Under the pieces are notes generated by a model, which worked only from the letters and a program-made list of their open reading frames with translations, did not search any database and was not told where the DNA came from. 36,071 nucleotides of DNA from an uncultured Bacteroidota bacterium (GTDB taxonomy: Bacteria; Bacteroidota; Rhodothermia; Rhodothermales; UBA10348). Positions 1-9,286 of the stretch are shown in pieces; the stretch's first letter is position 1, and every line of letters begins with the position of its first letter. The stretch spans positions 1 to 36,071 of the forward strand of contig CALFHN010000140.1 of NCBI GenBank assembly GCA_937876355.1. Direction: 5' to 3'. The translations under genes were made by a program, and so were the position numbers.

Positions 1-330
<330 letters not shown>

Positions 331-488
331 TCCTGTTATTTTACATGATTTGCCTCGTGCCAGAAGCTCTTCTGGCTCGGTACATAACGCTCGTTATAGT
401 TTTTAAAGTTTACTGCGTTACGGAACGCTCATTACGTCAGGTAACTGATATCTAGTCCATTGACTAGGGATTCGGTTACCACCATTTT
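331..488 (+). other. 23S-5S spacer with two processing-type stem-loops
   Basis: No tRNA is visible in this spacer. It holds a perfect inverted repeat at 359-376 (GCCAGAAG/CTTCTGGC). A second, nested structure lies at about 440-480, where GGTAAC pairs with GGTTACC and an inner CTAGTC pairs with GACTAG. Such stems in rRNA spacers commonly serve RNase III-type processing; that role is inferred here, not shown. Confidence 0.55.
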
Positions 489-603
<115 letters not shown>

Positions 604-611
604 TTTTTTTT

Positions 612-650
612 AAGGCCCTGATTCTTATGAATCAGGGCCTTTTCTTATTT
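612..650 (+). terminator. rRNA operon intrinsic terminator
   Basis: A perfect 13-bp stem (612-624 with 629-641) closes on a TTAT tetraloop and runs into a T-rich tract (640-650). It lies 8 nt after the end of 5S rRNA, so it ends the rRNA transcript. Confidence 0.93.
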
Positions 651-749
651 GGGGTTTTTGCTACAAAGGTATAGAGGAATTTTATTTGGGTATTTGGAGT
701 CAACCACCGCAATGGGGTTCGATAATCAAAAAAATAGTGCTTCCGAATA

Positions 750-779
750 TTGTTTGGAAATCGGTAAAATTGTTATAAC
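750..779 (+). promoter_or_regulatory. Possible sigma70-like promoter for the GH16 gene
   Basis: TTGTTT (750-755) and TATAAC (774-779) are separated by 18 nt and lie about 40 nt upstream of the GH16 start. The rest of 651-820 is AT-rich and shows no other gene. The -35 box is weak, and Bacteroidota often use different promoter consensus sequences, so this is only a candidate. Confidence 0.3.
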
Positions 780-820
780 TAAATTGTTAGCACGAAAAGT
801 TTGTTCACCAGTAAATTGAC

Positions 821-1669
821 ATGAGCAATAAAAGCCAGTTTTTGGGAATCATATTTTGTAGTGTTGTCATCTTGGGATGTGATGGGGCATCGAGTTCAAA
901 GGATAATGTGTCTGAAATTATTCCACCTCCAGGTTGGACTTTAGCATGGAATGACGAGTTCGATGGTTCTTCCATCGACCAGACCAAGTGGCAACACGAA
1001 ATAAACGCCAATGGTGGAGGCAATAATGAACTTCAGTACTACACAGCTAGGCTTGCCAATTCTCGCGTAGAAGAAGGTATTCTTGTGATAGAAGCTCTTT
1101 CGGAGCAATTTACAGATTCGCAAGGCACTCGCGACTATACTTCGGCCAAAATGACAACACGGGGCAGAGGGGATTGGTTGTATGGAAGGTTTGAAGTTAG
1201 GGCTAAACTGCCTGTTGGGAAGGGACTATGGCCTGCCATATGGATGATGCCAACTGACAATGAATATGGTGGTTGGGCAGCAAGTGGTGAAATCGATATA
1301 ATGGAGATTATTGGAAATCAGCCAGATAAGATTCATGGTACATTACACTACGGAGGGGTGTACCCAACTAATCGTTCCTCGGGTACCTCACATGTTTTGC
1401 CGACGGGATCCGCTCATAGCTCTTTTCATACATATGTTGTTGAGTGGGATGAGTCAGAGATACGATGGTTTGTAGACGACTTTCAGTTTGCGAGGCAGAC
1501 TTCATGGTCCACGACCGGTCATCCTTTTCCTGCGCCCTTTGATAAGCGATTTTACATGATTTTGAATGTAGCGGTGGGAGGAAATTGGCCGGGTTCGCCT
1601 GATCCAACTACCGTTTTTCCTCAGCGAATGGAGGTTGATTATGTTAGAGTATTTAAAAAAGTGCCCTAA
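821..1669 (+). CDS. GH16 family beta-1,3-glucanase (laminarinase-type) lipoprotein
   Basis: The protein has 282 aa. Residues 1-19 form a lipoprotein signal with lipobox VILGC (Cys20), so the enzyme should be membrane-anchored and face the periplasm or cell surface. The GH16 catalytic motif GEIDIMEIIG is at about 156-165: Glu157 is the expected nucleophile, Asp159 the helper and Glu162 the acid/base. Substrate-cleft tryptophans lie in GLWPAIWMM (Trp137, Trp141). Other GH16 landmarks are WNDEFDG near the N-terminus and the C-terminal MEVDYVRVF strand. The short, single-domain form with LQYYT and GRFEVRAKLP matches the laminarinase subfamily, which hydrolyses internal beta-1,3 bonds of laminarin or mixed glucans. 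The substrate is inferred from family features and from the GH3/LacI module 8 kb downstream. No clear Shine-Dalgarno precedes the ATG. The next gene begins 15 nt after the stop, so the two are probably co-transcribed. Confidence 0.92.
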   Translation: MSNKSQFLGIIFCSVVILGCDGASSSKDNVSEIIPPPGWTLAWNDEFDGSSIDQTKWQHEINANGGGNNELQYYTARLANSRVEEGILVIEALSEQFTDSQGTRDYTSAKMTTRGRGDWLYGRFEVRAKLPVGKGLWPAIWMMPTDNEYGGWAASGEIDIMEIIGNQPDKIHGTLHYGGVYPTNRSSGTSHVLPTGSAHSSFHTYVVEWDESEIRWFVDDFQFARQTSWSTTGHPFPAPFDKRFYMILNVAVGGNWPGSPDPTTVFPQRMEVDYVRVFKKVP

Positions 1670-1684
1670 AACAGCTATTCAAGG

Positions 1685-4420
1685 TTGAAATACGAGGAAA
1701 AAGATAACGTTAGGATAGTGCTAGGCATTGCAATCTTGAGTGCCAGCTATTTGTGGGGGAGGGAGTCCGCTTCCATTTTGTACATCTCGCAAATATTTTT
1801 GCACGCGGCTACTGGTATTTTCCTAGCCATATTCTGGACGCAAAGTGCACTCTCAGGTATGAAAAAGGTTACCGGATTGGCGTCTATTATCCGGAGGATA
1901 ATCTACCTAGTTGCTGCAATTTCTGGGGTTCTTATTCTGTTTACGGGGGTACTTGGGCCGTATCAGTGGATACTAATCGTCCATATTCCTGCCGCAGTAT
2001 TGGCATCGATTTGGACTGTTGTACACGTTCTTCGCGCCGGCAATACGCGCTTTGTTTTTTCGTTGAAAGCGATCTGTGCGGTTTCAGTTGGCTTGGTCGC
2101 GTTGAGCATGCTGGGATTGGCAACGCCATACGAACCTATTGAAAATCAGGTAGATGGGCCAATCACTCTTGCAGATAATGCGATGGATGGTCAGAGGGGG
2201 CCTTTCTTCCCAAGCGCGGTCTCCACGACATCAGGAGAGTTAATTGATGAATCATTTTTTCTGGAATCACAGTCCTGTGGGCGTTCTGGTTGTCACGTCG
2301 ATGCACTTCAGCAATGGGAGTCTTCGGCGCACCATTTTTCTTCTTTTAACAACCAGTGGTATCGGAAGTCTATTGAATACATGCAAGAAGTGGGCGGCCT
2401 ACAACGAGCAAAATGGTGCGCCGGATGCCATGACCCAGCATTACTTTTTGCCGGAAATATGGAGGTGCCGGTTGATTCGTTTATTACATCCCCAGCTGCA
2501 AAGGCTGGTCTTGCTTGTGTTTCTTGTCACACAATAAAGCGAGTAAAAAATACGGGCGGCAATGCCGCGTATGAGCTGGAGTATCCCAAGCTACATGCGA
2601 TCGCAACGCATAAGAGTCCGATTGTCCAATGGCTGCATGATCGACTCTTAAAAGTGGACCCAGCGCCTCATCGCGCGAGCTTTATGAAGCCGTTTTTAGT
2701 CAAAGATCAAGCTGCTTTCTGCTCAACATGTCACAAAGTCCATTTGGACCAGGCGGTTAACGACTATCGATGGGTAAGAGGATTTAATACCTATGATAAC
2801 TGGCAAGCTAGCGGCGTTTCAGGTCAAGGCGCTCGCTCTTTTTATCAACCTGATGTGCCCCAGCAATGTACAGATTGTCACATGCAGGCCACCCTTTCTA
2901 CGGATCCAGGCGCCGATCATGGCACGATCCGAAACCATCGTTTTATAGCGGCCAACACGGCGTTACCAGTTGCGAACAAGGATTCAGTTCAGCTTCGCCA
3001 GACTTTGGACTTTCTTGAGGCCGGCCATCTTTCCGTGGATGTGTTCGGTATTTCAGTTTTAGGTAAAAGCAGTTTGGTGGAGGAGGCCGAGCAAGTCGGT
3101 GCTTCTGTTTCTCAAAACACGTCGTTTGCCATAGGGGAAGAACAGGCCATGTCGATGGGTAAGAATCCCCGATCGGTCCCATTGAACATACTTGGTGCCC
3201 TGACCGATGGTGAAGGATCTTTGGAAGAAGGAACGGTTTATCGATTGGACATTGTCGTGCGATCGCTTTCTATTGGTCATTTTTTCCCAACTGGTACCAC
3301 TGACGCTCAAGAGGCTTGGTTGGAGGTACAAATCTTGGATGGAGAAGGAAATGTAATTGTACATTCTGGGAGTATGACTGAGGGGCAGGTCGATCCCGCG
3401 GCGCACTTTTATAAAAGTGTACTGATTGATCGGAATGGAAGGAAAATTGATAAAAGGAACGCTTTTGCAATGAGAAGTCCCGTTTACGTCAATTTAATTC
3501 CTCCAGGAGGTGCGGACGTCGCACACATAGTCCTTCCAATCCCGATCGGAAGTTCACCCCCATATCAGATTAAGGCGCAGGTTAATTACCGGAAATTCAG
3601 CTCTGATTACACCGCATTCGCATATGGAGGACATTTTGACGAGCCAATTTCCAGGACGAGTGGTGAATTGGCTCAAGATTTGAGGAAATGGACCTTCAAC
3701 GGGGTAGACGAGGACGTTTCTGGTCAATTGAGAACCCTACCAGTGGTACCTGTGGCGGTTATGGCCAAAACTGAAAAGGTGATTGGAATGGGTCGGCCAA
3801 AGGCAGACCATAAAGGTGATGACGTACTAATCAGATGGAATGATTTCGGCATTGCTCTGCTTCGAGAAGGTGACGTTGCCAACGCCCAAACTGCGTTTAG
3901 GAAAGCTACCCAAGTAGATTCCACTTACGTAGATGGATGGGTTAACCTGGCAAGAGCGTACATCGTTGAGGGAAAATGGGACGAAGCTGGAAAAGCATTA
4001 CTAACAGCAGATCAGATCTTTCCGGGATATTATAAAACTGTCTTTTTTAATGGGCTGGTACGCAAGTTCAAAGGGGAATTTGAACAGGCAATTGAAGCGT
4101 TTGAAGCCGTCCTTATCTCACATCCGAAAGATCGTGTGGTCCTAAACGAGTTGGGACGAACGTTTTATTTAAATGAACAATTGAACCTAGCAATCGCTCC
4201 GCTAGAGCAAGTTTTGCGTATTGACGCCGAAGATGTGTCCGCTCACTATAATTTAATGCTGGTCTACCAGGCCCTCGGAAATTTGAACAAAGTGGAGGTA
4301 CATCGAAAACGCTATGAACGGTTCAAGGCTGACGAAACCCAAGCGGCCGTATCGAGGCAATACAGAGAGACTCATCCGTATGACAACAATGAAGCGCTAC
4401 CAATCCATCTCCACAGGTAA
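1685..4420 (+). CDS. Membrane-anchored multiheme cytochrome c with TPR C-terminus
   Basis: The protein has 911 aa and starts at a TTG 15 nt after the GH16 stop; no better start keeps the first membrane helix. Residues ~11-146 contain about five hydrophobic helices with histidines (His40, His100, His114) that could ligate b-type heme, resembling DUF4405-like cytochrome b domains. A periplasmic part follows with five c-heme sites: CGRSGCH at 198-204 (spacing CX4CH, unusual), CAGCH 245-249, CVSCH 278-282, CSTCH 346-350 and CTDCH 395-399. A beta-rich middle region follows, then TPR repeats at about 720-880. The layout suggests electron transfer between the quinone pool and periplasmic partners; the actual substrate is unknown. 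Homologues of this heme-plus-TPR type are often seen beside CRTAC1 genes, as here, where the stop codons of the two convergent genes lie 2 nt apart. Confidence 0.85.
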   Translation: MKYEEKDNVRIVLGIAILSASYLWGRESASILYISQIFLHAATGIFLAIFWTQSALSGMKKVTGLASIIRRIIYLVAAISGVLILFTGVLGPYQWILIVHIPAAVLASIWTVVHVLRAGNTRFVFSLKAICAVSVGLVALSMLGLATPYEPIENQVDGPITLADNAMDGQRGPFFPSAVSTTSGELIDESFFLESQSCGRSGCHVDALQQWESSAHHFSSFNNQWYRKSIEYMQEVGGLQRAKWCAGCHDPALLFAGNMEVPVDSFITSPAAKAGLACVSCHTIKRVKNTGGNAAYELEYPKLHAIATHKSPIVQWLHDRLLKVDPAPHRASFMKPFLVKDQAAFCSTCHKVHLDQAVNDYRWVRGFNTYDNWQASGVSGQGARSFYQPDVPQQCTDCHMQATLSTDPGADHGTIRNHRFIAANTALPVANKDSVQLRQTLDFLEAGHLSVDVFGISVLGKSSLVEEAEQVGASVSQNTSFAIGEEQAMSMGKNPRSVPLNILGALTDGEGSLEEGTVYRLDIVVRSLSIGHFFPTGTTDAQEAWLEVQILDGEGNVIVHSGSMTEGQVDPAAHFYKSVLIDRNGRKIDKRNAFAMRSPVYVNLIPPGGADVAHIVLPIPIGSSPPYQIKAQVNYRKFSSDYTAFAYGGHFDEPISRTSGELAQDLRKWTFNGVDEDVSGQLRTLPVVPVAVMAKTEKVIGMGRPKADHKGDDVLIRWNDFGIALLREGDVANAQTAFRKATQVDSTYVDGWVNLARAYIVEGKWDEAGKALLTADQIFPGYYKTVFFNGLVRKFKGEFEQAIEAFEAVLISHPKDRVVLNELGRTFYLNEQLNLAIAPLEQVLRIDAEDVSAHYNLMLVYQALGNLNKVEVHRKRYERFKADETQAAVSRQYRETHPYDNNEALPIHLHR

Positions 4421-4422
4421 GC

Positions 4423-6090
4423 TCAATTAGCTTCAGTGAGGTGAAGACTACCTGATTTTGGGGAAAAGACAACTTGTACCTTGCCACTTGGCCAATAAAG
4501 CTTCAAAGAGTCGGCAACTGAAAGATCTCCAAGCCCAAAGGTCGCTGCAAATTCGGAGGTGCTCAAATAACTAGATCCTGATTTTAGGATTTGAATTTGT
4601 TTCTTCCCCGATGAAAAGAGCTCTAATCGTGTACCCAAACCATCCCGATTGGAGGTCACTCCTTCTAAGGTTACCCTCAAAAAGTGGCCATCTGAATCGT
4701 TTTTCCACAGATGAACAGGGCCTCCATTTTCGATCAACAATACATCTGGAATTGCATCTCCAGTTACATCTCCAAGAGCCAATCCGCGCCCAGCATATTT
4801 TCCTAATTCTGGGTTCAATCGATCCGCAACATCGACAAAATGACCAAGGTCATCCCCAAGAAATACATGCGGTGGTTGCAAATAAGTAACATTGTCGCGA
4901 ACCCGTTCCACAGATTCTTCCACATGCCCGTTGGCCACAAATAGATCCAGGCTCCCATCGAGATTGAGATCAGTCAAAAGTACTCCAAAAGCCAAATTCA
5001 GAACACTTTCGTGCCCAATTCCGGATACCGCAGCACGGTCCAAAAATGCTCCGTTTCCCAAATGGCGATAGACCCCCATCATTTCATCTGAAAAATTGCC
5101 TACTACTACCGTTGCCATTTCAGTTTGGTCTGCAAATCCTACATCAACACCCATACCTGCACGGGCTCGGCCACGTTCATCGAATGCTAGGCCACTAACT
5201 ATTCCGGACTCTTCAAATACACCATTGCCACGGTTTACAAATAGTTGATCAGGGTCGGTATCGTTGGCAACGATCACGTCAATAAGGCCATCTAGATTGA
5301 AATCGGTGGCCGCAATACCCAGTGTCTTACCTGTCATTTTTTCAAAACCTGACCCGATTGTTTGATTCGAAAAGGTACCATTACCCAGGTTGTGGTACAG
5401 CACGCCCGGAATTCCTGTGTACAATTCTGGTGTGCAGTAACCTTTTCGAGATCCGTCTGATGAGCAATAAATGTCAGTTTGAGGCGTCCAATCGACGTAA
5501 TTGCCCATTAGAATATCATTCCACCCATCATTATCTGCATCGAAAACGAGTACGGCCGTGCTCCAATCGTTGTTATCCAGGCCGGGAGCTACGTCTTTAT
5601 GTTGAACAAATTTTCCATGCTCATTAAATAGAATTGCATTGGGTCCTAGAGTAGTGTAAATCAGATCTTGATCACCATCGTTGTCGAGGTCCGCGGAATA
5701 AATACCCATTCCATAACCGGGTAAATCAGATAGACCCAAGGGTTTTGCACGCTTAAATTTGCCAGTCCCATCGTTTTCAAATACCTCAATTCCGCCCAAA
5801 GAAGCTCCGGGATCTTGACTTATTTTGCTACCTTTGACTAGAACAATGTCCAAATCTCCATCTGAGTCGAAATCGGAGAATCCTCCGCCTCCGCTCATGG
5901 TTTCTGGAAACCATTTATTGGATGTGGCTCCATTGTCATGCTTGAACGTGCCCAAGCTAGAGAGGCCTGTTATCTCGGTGAAAGCGGGTAACCGTTGTTC
6001 TACGGTTGCCTGCGCCGGAATTTTATTTTCTGAACAGGACGAAGTAAAAAATCCAGCAAAGATCAAAAGCAAGATTGGGGATCGATACAT
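4423..6090 (-). CDS. CRTAC1-type FG-GAP/ASPIC-UnbV lipoprotein
   Basis: The protein has 555 aa with a lipoprotein signal (FFTSSC, Cys19), so it is exported and lipid-anchored. It carries at least five FG-GAP/VCBS-type calcium motifs of the form DxDxDGxxD (DFDSDGDLDIV, DLDNDGDQDLI, DADNDGWNDIL, DFNLDGLIDVI, DLNLDGSLDLF), which form an integrin-like beta-propeller. The C-terminal ~75 residues match the ASPIC/UnbV module (LRVTLEGVTSNRDGLGTRLE ... LYWPSGKVQVV). Members of this family are abundant in marine bacteria; a binding role at the cell surface is assumed but not established. It converges on the multiheme cytochrome gene and diverges from the TPR gene at 6183, with 92 nt between them. Confidence 0.9.
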   Translation of the reverse strand: MYRSPILLLIFAGFFTSSCSENKIPAQATVEQRLPAFTEITGLSSLGTFKHDNGATSNKWFPETMSGGGGFSDFDSDGDLDIVLVKGSKISQDPGASLGGIEVFENDGTGKFKRAKPLGLSDLPGYGMGIYSADLDNDGDQDLIYTTLGPNAILFNEHGKFVQHKDVAPGLDNNDWSTAVLVFDADNDGWNDILMGNYVDWTPQTDIYCSSDGSRKGYCTPELYTGIPGVLYHNLGNGTFSNQTIGSGFEKMTGKTLGIAATDFNLDGLIDVIVANDTDPDQLFVNRGNGVFEESGIVSGLAFDERGRARAGMGVDVGFADQTEMATVVVGNFSDEMMGVYRHLGNGAFLDRAAVSGIGHESVLNLAFGVLLTDLNLDGSLDLFVANGHVEESVERVRDNVTYLQPPHVFLGDDLGHFVDVADRLNPELGKYAGRGLALGDVTGDAIPDVLLIENGGPVHLWKNDSDGHFLRVTLEGVTSNRDGLGTRLELFSSGKKQIQILKSGSSYLSTSEFAATFGLGDLSVADSLKLYWPSGKVQVVFSPKSGSLHLTEAN

Positions 6091-6182
6091 ATCAAGAAAT
6101 CCAAGTGTGGAGCAATTCGGTTGAAAATAGGTTCATCTTCTGCGGATCGATATTATTTTACGCAACCACCGACTAAATCGTT

Positions 6183-7385
6183 GTGCAAGTGAGTAAGGTT
6201 AGGCATTATTTATTCAAAGTAGCGCTAATAGTAAGCGGATTTCTGGTCCTCTCGAAGTGCCAGAATGACATCGAATTGTCGGCCAATGCGGTCTTTTTGA
6301 TCGAGCAAGGTAATGCTTCTTTGCAAAACGGATCTTTGGTAAACGTGTTAACCATTGCAGATTCAATTGACGTGGTGCAACCTGGTCGGGTAGAAAGTGC
6401 CTTTTTGCGTGGACGGGCTTTTTTCGAAATGGGAATGTTGGCCCAAGCGGAAAGTTCGTTCGTATTGGTATCAAAGCGCAAACCGGACTTTCCGGGGTTA
6501 AACCACAATTTGGGAAACGTTTATTATTTCAAAAAAGAATACCGTAGAGCCCTCAGTTCGTTTATGAAAGAGGCTTCTATTGCAGCGGATCCTCGAACTT
6601 GGCACGCCATAAGCGGTGTCTATTCGGAACTTGGGAATCTAGATAGCGCACTCGTTGCCATTTCAAATAGTCTGAAGCTGGATGCATCCTATGGTCCGGC
6701 TTTGGTCAGTTCGGCAGATTACAAATCGCAAAAGGGCGAATTCGATGGTGCTCTTTTGGACATGCGTTCGGCACTAACGCGGATGGCTCCTTCCCCAAGT
6801 TTGGTCTTGAAATTGGCCAAATTAGAAAATTCTGCTGGCGATCCGAAGACTGCGGTCTCCTTGCTAAAGCCTTTAATGCTTCAGGAGCCTTGGAATTATT
6901 CGGTTAAGTTTGAACTTGGACAGGCCCTCAGGCGTGTCGGGGAGGAAAAAAATGCTCAGGCTCTATTTCTGGCCGCAGACCAAGCGCGTCGAGATGCGCA
7001 ACCCATTGAATTGCTTGAGAGAATTGTTAGCAGTCGTCCGGCAGATTTTGAACAACGGATTTTACTGGCAGACGCGTATCGTGATCAACAGAGGTTTAGT
7101 GATGCCCTACCTCACTACCATGCCGCCATCCGACTCCGTCCAAACAATTTGGATCTTCTGGCAAATGTGGCTACGATCTATTTGCAATCTGGAAATGAAC
7201 AGGAGGCAATTGCCCGGTTCAGGTCTATCCTAATGACGGATCCGAATCACCTCAATTCATTGCTGAATTTGGCCGTGTATTTCATTGGAAAGAATGATCG
7301 TGAAAAGGGAAATCTTTTGTTGAATCGAGCAGAACGGGTATCACCAGGCCATCCTTCGCTGGGCAGAATTCGTGCGTTACTTTAA
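6183..7385 (+). CDS. Exported TPR-repeat protein
   Basis: The protein has 400 aa and starts at a GTG (6183); another GTG two codons later is equally possible. Residues ~8-25 are a hydrophobic signal ending in LVLSKC, a poor lipobox, so it may be a lipoprotein or a simple signal-peptide protein. Nearly all the rest is tetratricopeptide repeats, recognisable by recurring A..LG and LA..Y...G patterns with P at the helix ends (for example PGLNHNLGNVYYFKKEYRRA and PNNLDLLANVATIYLQSGNE). TPRs are protein-docking scaffolds; no catalytic domain is present. It lies between the CRTAC1 gene (divergent) and the SGNH gene (convergent, 8 nt between stops), a set that recurs with multiheme cytochromes, so it may be an assembly or scaffold partner. 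Confidence 0.85.
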   Translation: MQVSKVRHYLFKVALIVSGFLVLSKCQNDIELSANAVFLIEQGNASLQNGSLVNVLTIADSIDVVQPGRVESAFLRGRAFFEMGMLAQAESSFVLVSKRKPDFPGLNHNLGNVYYFKKEYRRALSSFMKEASIAADPRTWHAISGVYSELGNLDSALVAISNSLKLDASYGPALVSSADYKSQKGEFDGALLDMRSALTRMAPSPSLVLKLAKLENSAGDPKTAVSLLKPLMLQEPWNYSVKFELGQALRRVGEEKNAQALFLAADQARRDAQPIELLERIVSSRPADFEQRILLADAYRDQQRFSDALPHYHAAIRLRPNNLDLLANVATIYLQSGNEQEAIARFRSILMTDPNHLNSLLNLAVYFIGKNDREKGNLLLNRAERVSPGHPSLGRIRALL

Positions 7386-7393
7386 CCCATATA

Positions 7394-9196
7394 TTAGTTT
7401 TGCGACTCTGCCTGAGCTGTTTGATAGCGGATGAAGTAAGCCTGAGAAGATGCGGTGTCTCCCTTCGCTAGATAAAATCGGGCACGATTGAACAGCATGG
7501 TGATTGACCTGGAATCCAGCGATTCCGCCTTTGTAAGTGACAGGTCGGCTTCAACTATCCTCCCGGCCCTGAGGTAGAGTGCTCCTAGCGCATTCCAAAA
7601 ATAGATCCCATCGGTATGGTCGGCTCCAAATTTGGCAAGGGTAATAGTGTTTAAATCGAGAGCTTCAAAGTTAATGCCAAGGGCAACGGCCTCTTGCATC
7701 AGGGGGGCATTAAATGGCTGCCAGTAAAACAAGGCCTGATATAGTGAAAGCAATTCGTGAGAGGGTGGGGAATTTTTTAAATGATGAATGGCTTTGACAA
7801 GTCCTCCAGATACCGTCAGAGGCGAAGAAACCATAATGGATGCTAACGAGTCCATAAATGAGCCCGAATACCGATATCTAGCAACTAAATCGTCGCTAAT
7901 CTTGGACATTTGAATAGAAGAACGATCCTTGTGAAAAGGGTAATCAGCGAGCAATCTTTCTATTAAAAGGGAAGAGTGAGAGGCCTCAAGAGGATCCAAT
8001 CTAGTCGTGATGTCTTGAGGCTGTCCTTCGACTGTACCGCTGATACCCTTTAGTATAACATTCGCAAATTCTGCTCCCATGAGTTCATACCCGGACTGAG
8101 TAGGGTGCAGGTGGTCAATAAAAAGGTCGCTTCCCGGAATACCAGATTGACTATTTTTCGAAAAAACGGCATCTAAATCAACAAATTGAGCCTCGTGTTT
8201 CTGAGCAATCTCTTTCCATGTGTCGTTGAAAACACTCGGAGCCCGAAATCGAATGTTGTCGAGATCACGGGCGTTTTTAAACGCCGAAGTCCGACAATCC
8301 AAGGAGGAACAAGACGAATCGGTTGCCGCCGTAAATGCAGACAAGGCTTCCGGATTGTCGCCAAGCGGAGGCTGTCCGGACAGATTCGAAACCAACGAAC
8401 CGATGATGACGGGAATTTGGTGTTTTCGAAAGGTCGCTACTACATCATTCATGTTTTTAGAAAACTGTTCCAATCCATCGGTGTACGTTTCGCCACCTAA
8501 GTCAATTGAAGCATCTCTCACAACTTGGGCCATTAAAGTGCGATCTGAGCCTTCTGAATTCTGATTTGGTCTACCTCGCTTCGAGGTGGAAGGAGAAAGT
8601 AGCTTCTCTATTCCGGTGAAGATGGCGGTTCGTTTCAAACGCAGGACCATCCTCTTAAGCGTGATACTGTTTCCTAACGAATACAGGGTACTTCCGGCAC
8701 CAAAAGAGCCGTAAAATTCGTTATGACCGGCATAGATTAACACGATATCCGGATTGATTTCACTTATTTCGTGTCTCAAGTCCCAAAGCGTATAACTATT
8801 GACGGCTGTCATTCCCAGATTGATTACTTCAATTTTCCGTTCGGGAAGTAGATTGGATAGTTGGCGAGATAATGCTTCAGGAAAACCGTAGTAAAATTGA
8901 TAAGGAAACCCGGCAGTGGATGATCCTCCGAGGGTAACTATTCTAAGAACGGATGAATTTTTTACTTTTAAGAATGGGTTGAACGCCACCGACGGCACAA
9001 AGCCATTGAAATACCGTGCTGAAAAAACGGGGTTGAAGGCCAAATAATTTGGCTTTCCTTCGATTTCAACAAAGACCTCCCGGCTATTCGAGCCAACTGA
9101 AGCCATTCGGAGGGTGACCTCTACGAGCAGAATCAGGAAGACTGGAAATAGGGACAATCCCAATTTGGGCAGAATATCTCTTGCCTTAAAGTTCAC
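7394..9196 (-). CDS. Membrane-anchored SGNH/GDSL-family hydrolase with C-terminal TPR-like region
   Basis: The protein has 600 aa. An N-terminal hydrophobic segment (~13-30) acts as signal or anchor. The SGNH blocks are visible in order: block I VTLGGSSTAG (Ser92 or Ser93 nucleophile), block II NLGMTAVNS, block III GHNEFYG (oxyanion Asn), and block V DHLHPTQSGYE carrying the catalytic Asp/His pair. These enzymes remove acyl groups (often acetyl) from polysaccharides or other esters; the substrate here is unknown. The last ~120 residues (FWNALGALYLRAGRIVEADL onwards) look like TPR helices. Its upstream region is shared with the divergently transcribed lacI gene and contains a copy of the 14-bp operator, so it may belong to the glucan regulon. 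Confidence 0.85.
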   Translation of the reverse strand: MNFKARDILPKLGLSLFPVFLILLVEVTLRMASVGSNSREVFVEIEGKPNYLAFNPVFSARYFNGFVPSVAFNPFLKVKNSSVLRIVTLGGSSTAGFPYQFYYGFPEALSRQLSNLLPERKIEVINLGMTAVNSYTLWDLRHEISEINPDIVLIYAGHNEFYGSFGAGSTLYSLGNSITLKRMVLRLKRTAIFTGIEKLLSPSTSKRGRPNQNSEGSDRTLMAQVVRDASIDLGGETYTDGLEQFSKNMNDVVATFRKHQIPVIIGSLVSNLSGQPPLGDNPEALSAFTAATDSSCSSLDCRTSAFKNARDLDNIRFRAPSVFNDTWKEIAQKHEAQFVDLDAVFSKNSQSGIPGSDLFIDHLHPTQSGYELMGAEFANVILKGISGTVEGQPQDITTRLDPLEASHSSLLIERLLADYPFHKDRSSIQMSKISDDLVARYRYSGSFMDSLASIMVSSPLTVSGGLVKAIHHLKNSPPSHELLSLYQALFYWQPFNAPLMQEAVALGINFEALDLNTITLAKFGADHTDGIYFWNALGALYLRAGRIVEADLSLTKAESLDSRSITMLFNRARFYLAKGDTASSQAYFIRYQTAQAESQN

Positions 9197-9213
9197 ACTT
9201 GCACCAATTGGTT

Positions 9214-9228
9214 CATATTAGTAATATG
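9214..9228. promoter_or_regulatory. Perfect palindrome abutting the lacI operator
   Basis: CATATTA-G-TAATATG is a perfect 7-bp-arm palindrome ending one base before the TGAAAACCTTTTCA operator, in the 90-bp divergent space between the SGNH hydrolase and lacI. It could be a second regulator site or overlapping, oppositely oriented -10 elements. Neither is proven. Confidence 0.35.
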
Positions 9229-9242
9229 TGAAAACCTTTTCA
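9229..9242 (+). promoter_or_regulatory. LacI-family operator site 1 (TGAAAACCTTTTCA)
   Basis: A 14-bp inverted repeat (TGAAAA-CC-TTTTCA) 44 nt upstream of the lacI start and 32 nt upstream of the divergent SGNH hydrolase start. Three identical copies lie elsewhere in this module. The placement suggests autoregulation of lacI and possible control of the hydrolase. Confidence 0.8.
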
Positions 9243-9286
9243 GGGATCCTAGACAATATACCTCCAATCAAGAATACAATAAAGAA

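Noticed and set aside
790-804. Operator-like ACGAAAAGTTTGTTC upstream of the GH16 gene
   Set aside because: Needs an insertion and several mismatches to match TGAAAACCTTTTCA; too weak to claim LacI control of GH16.
8186-8564. Plus-strand open frames inside the SGNH hydrolase gene
   Set aside because: They are shadows of the minus-strand gene, with no start signal or recognisable domain.
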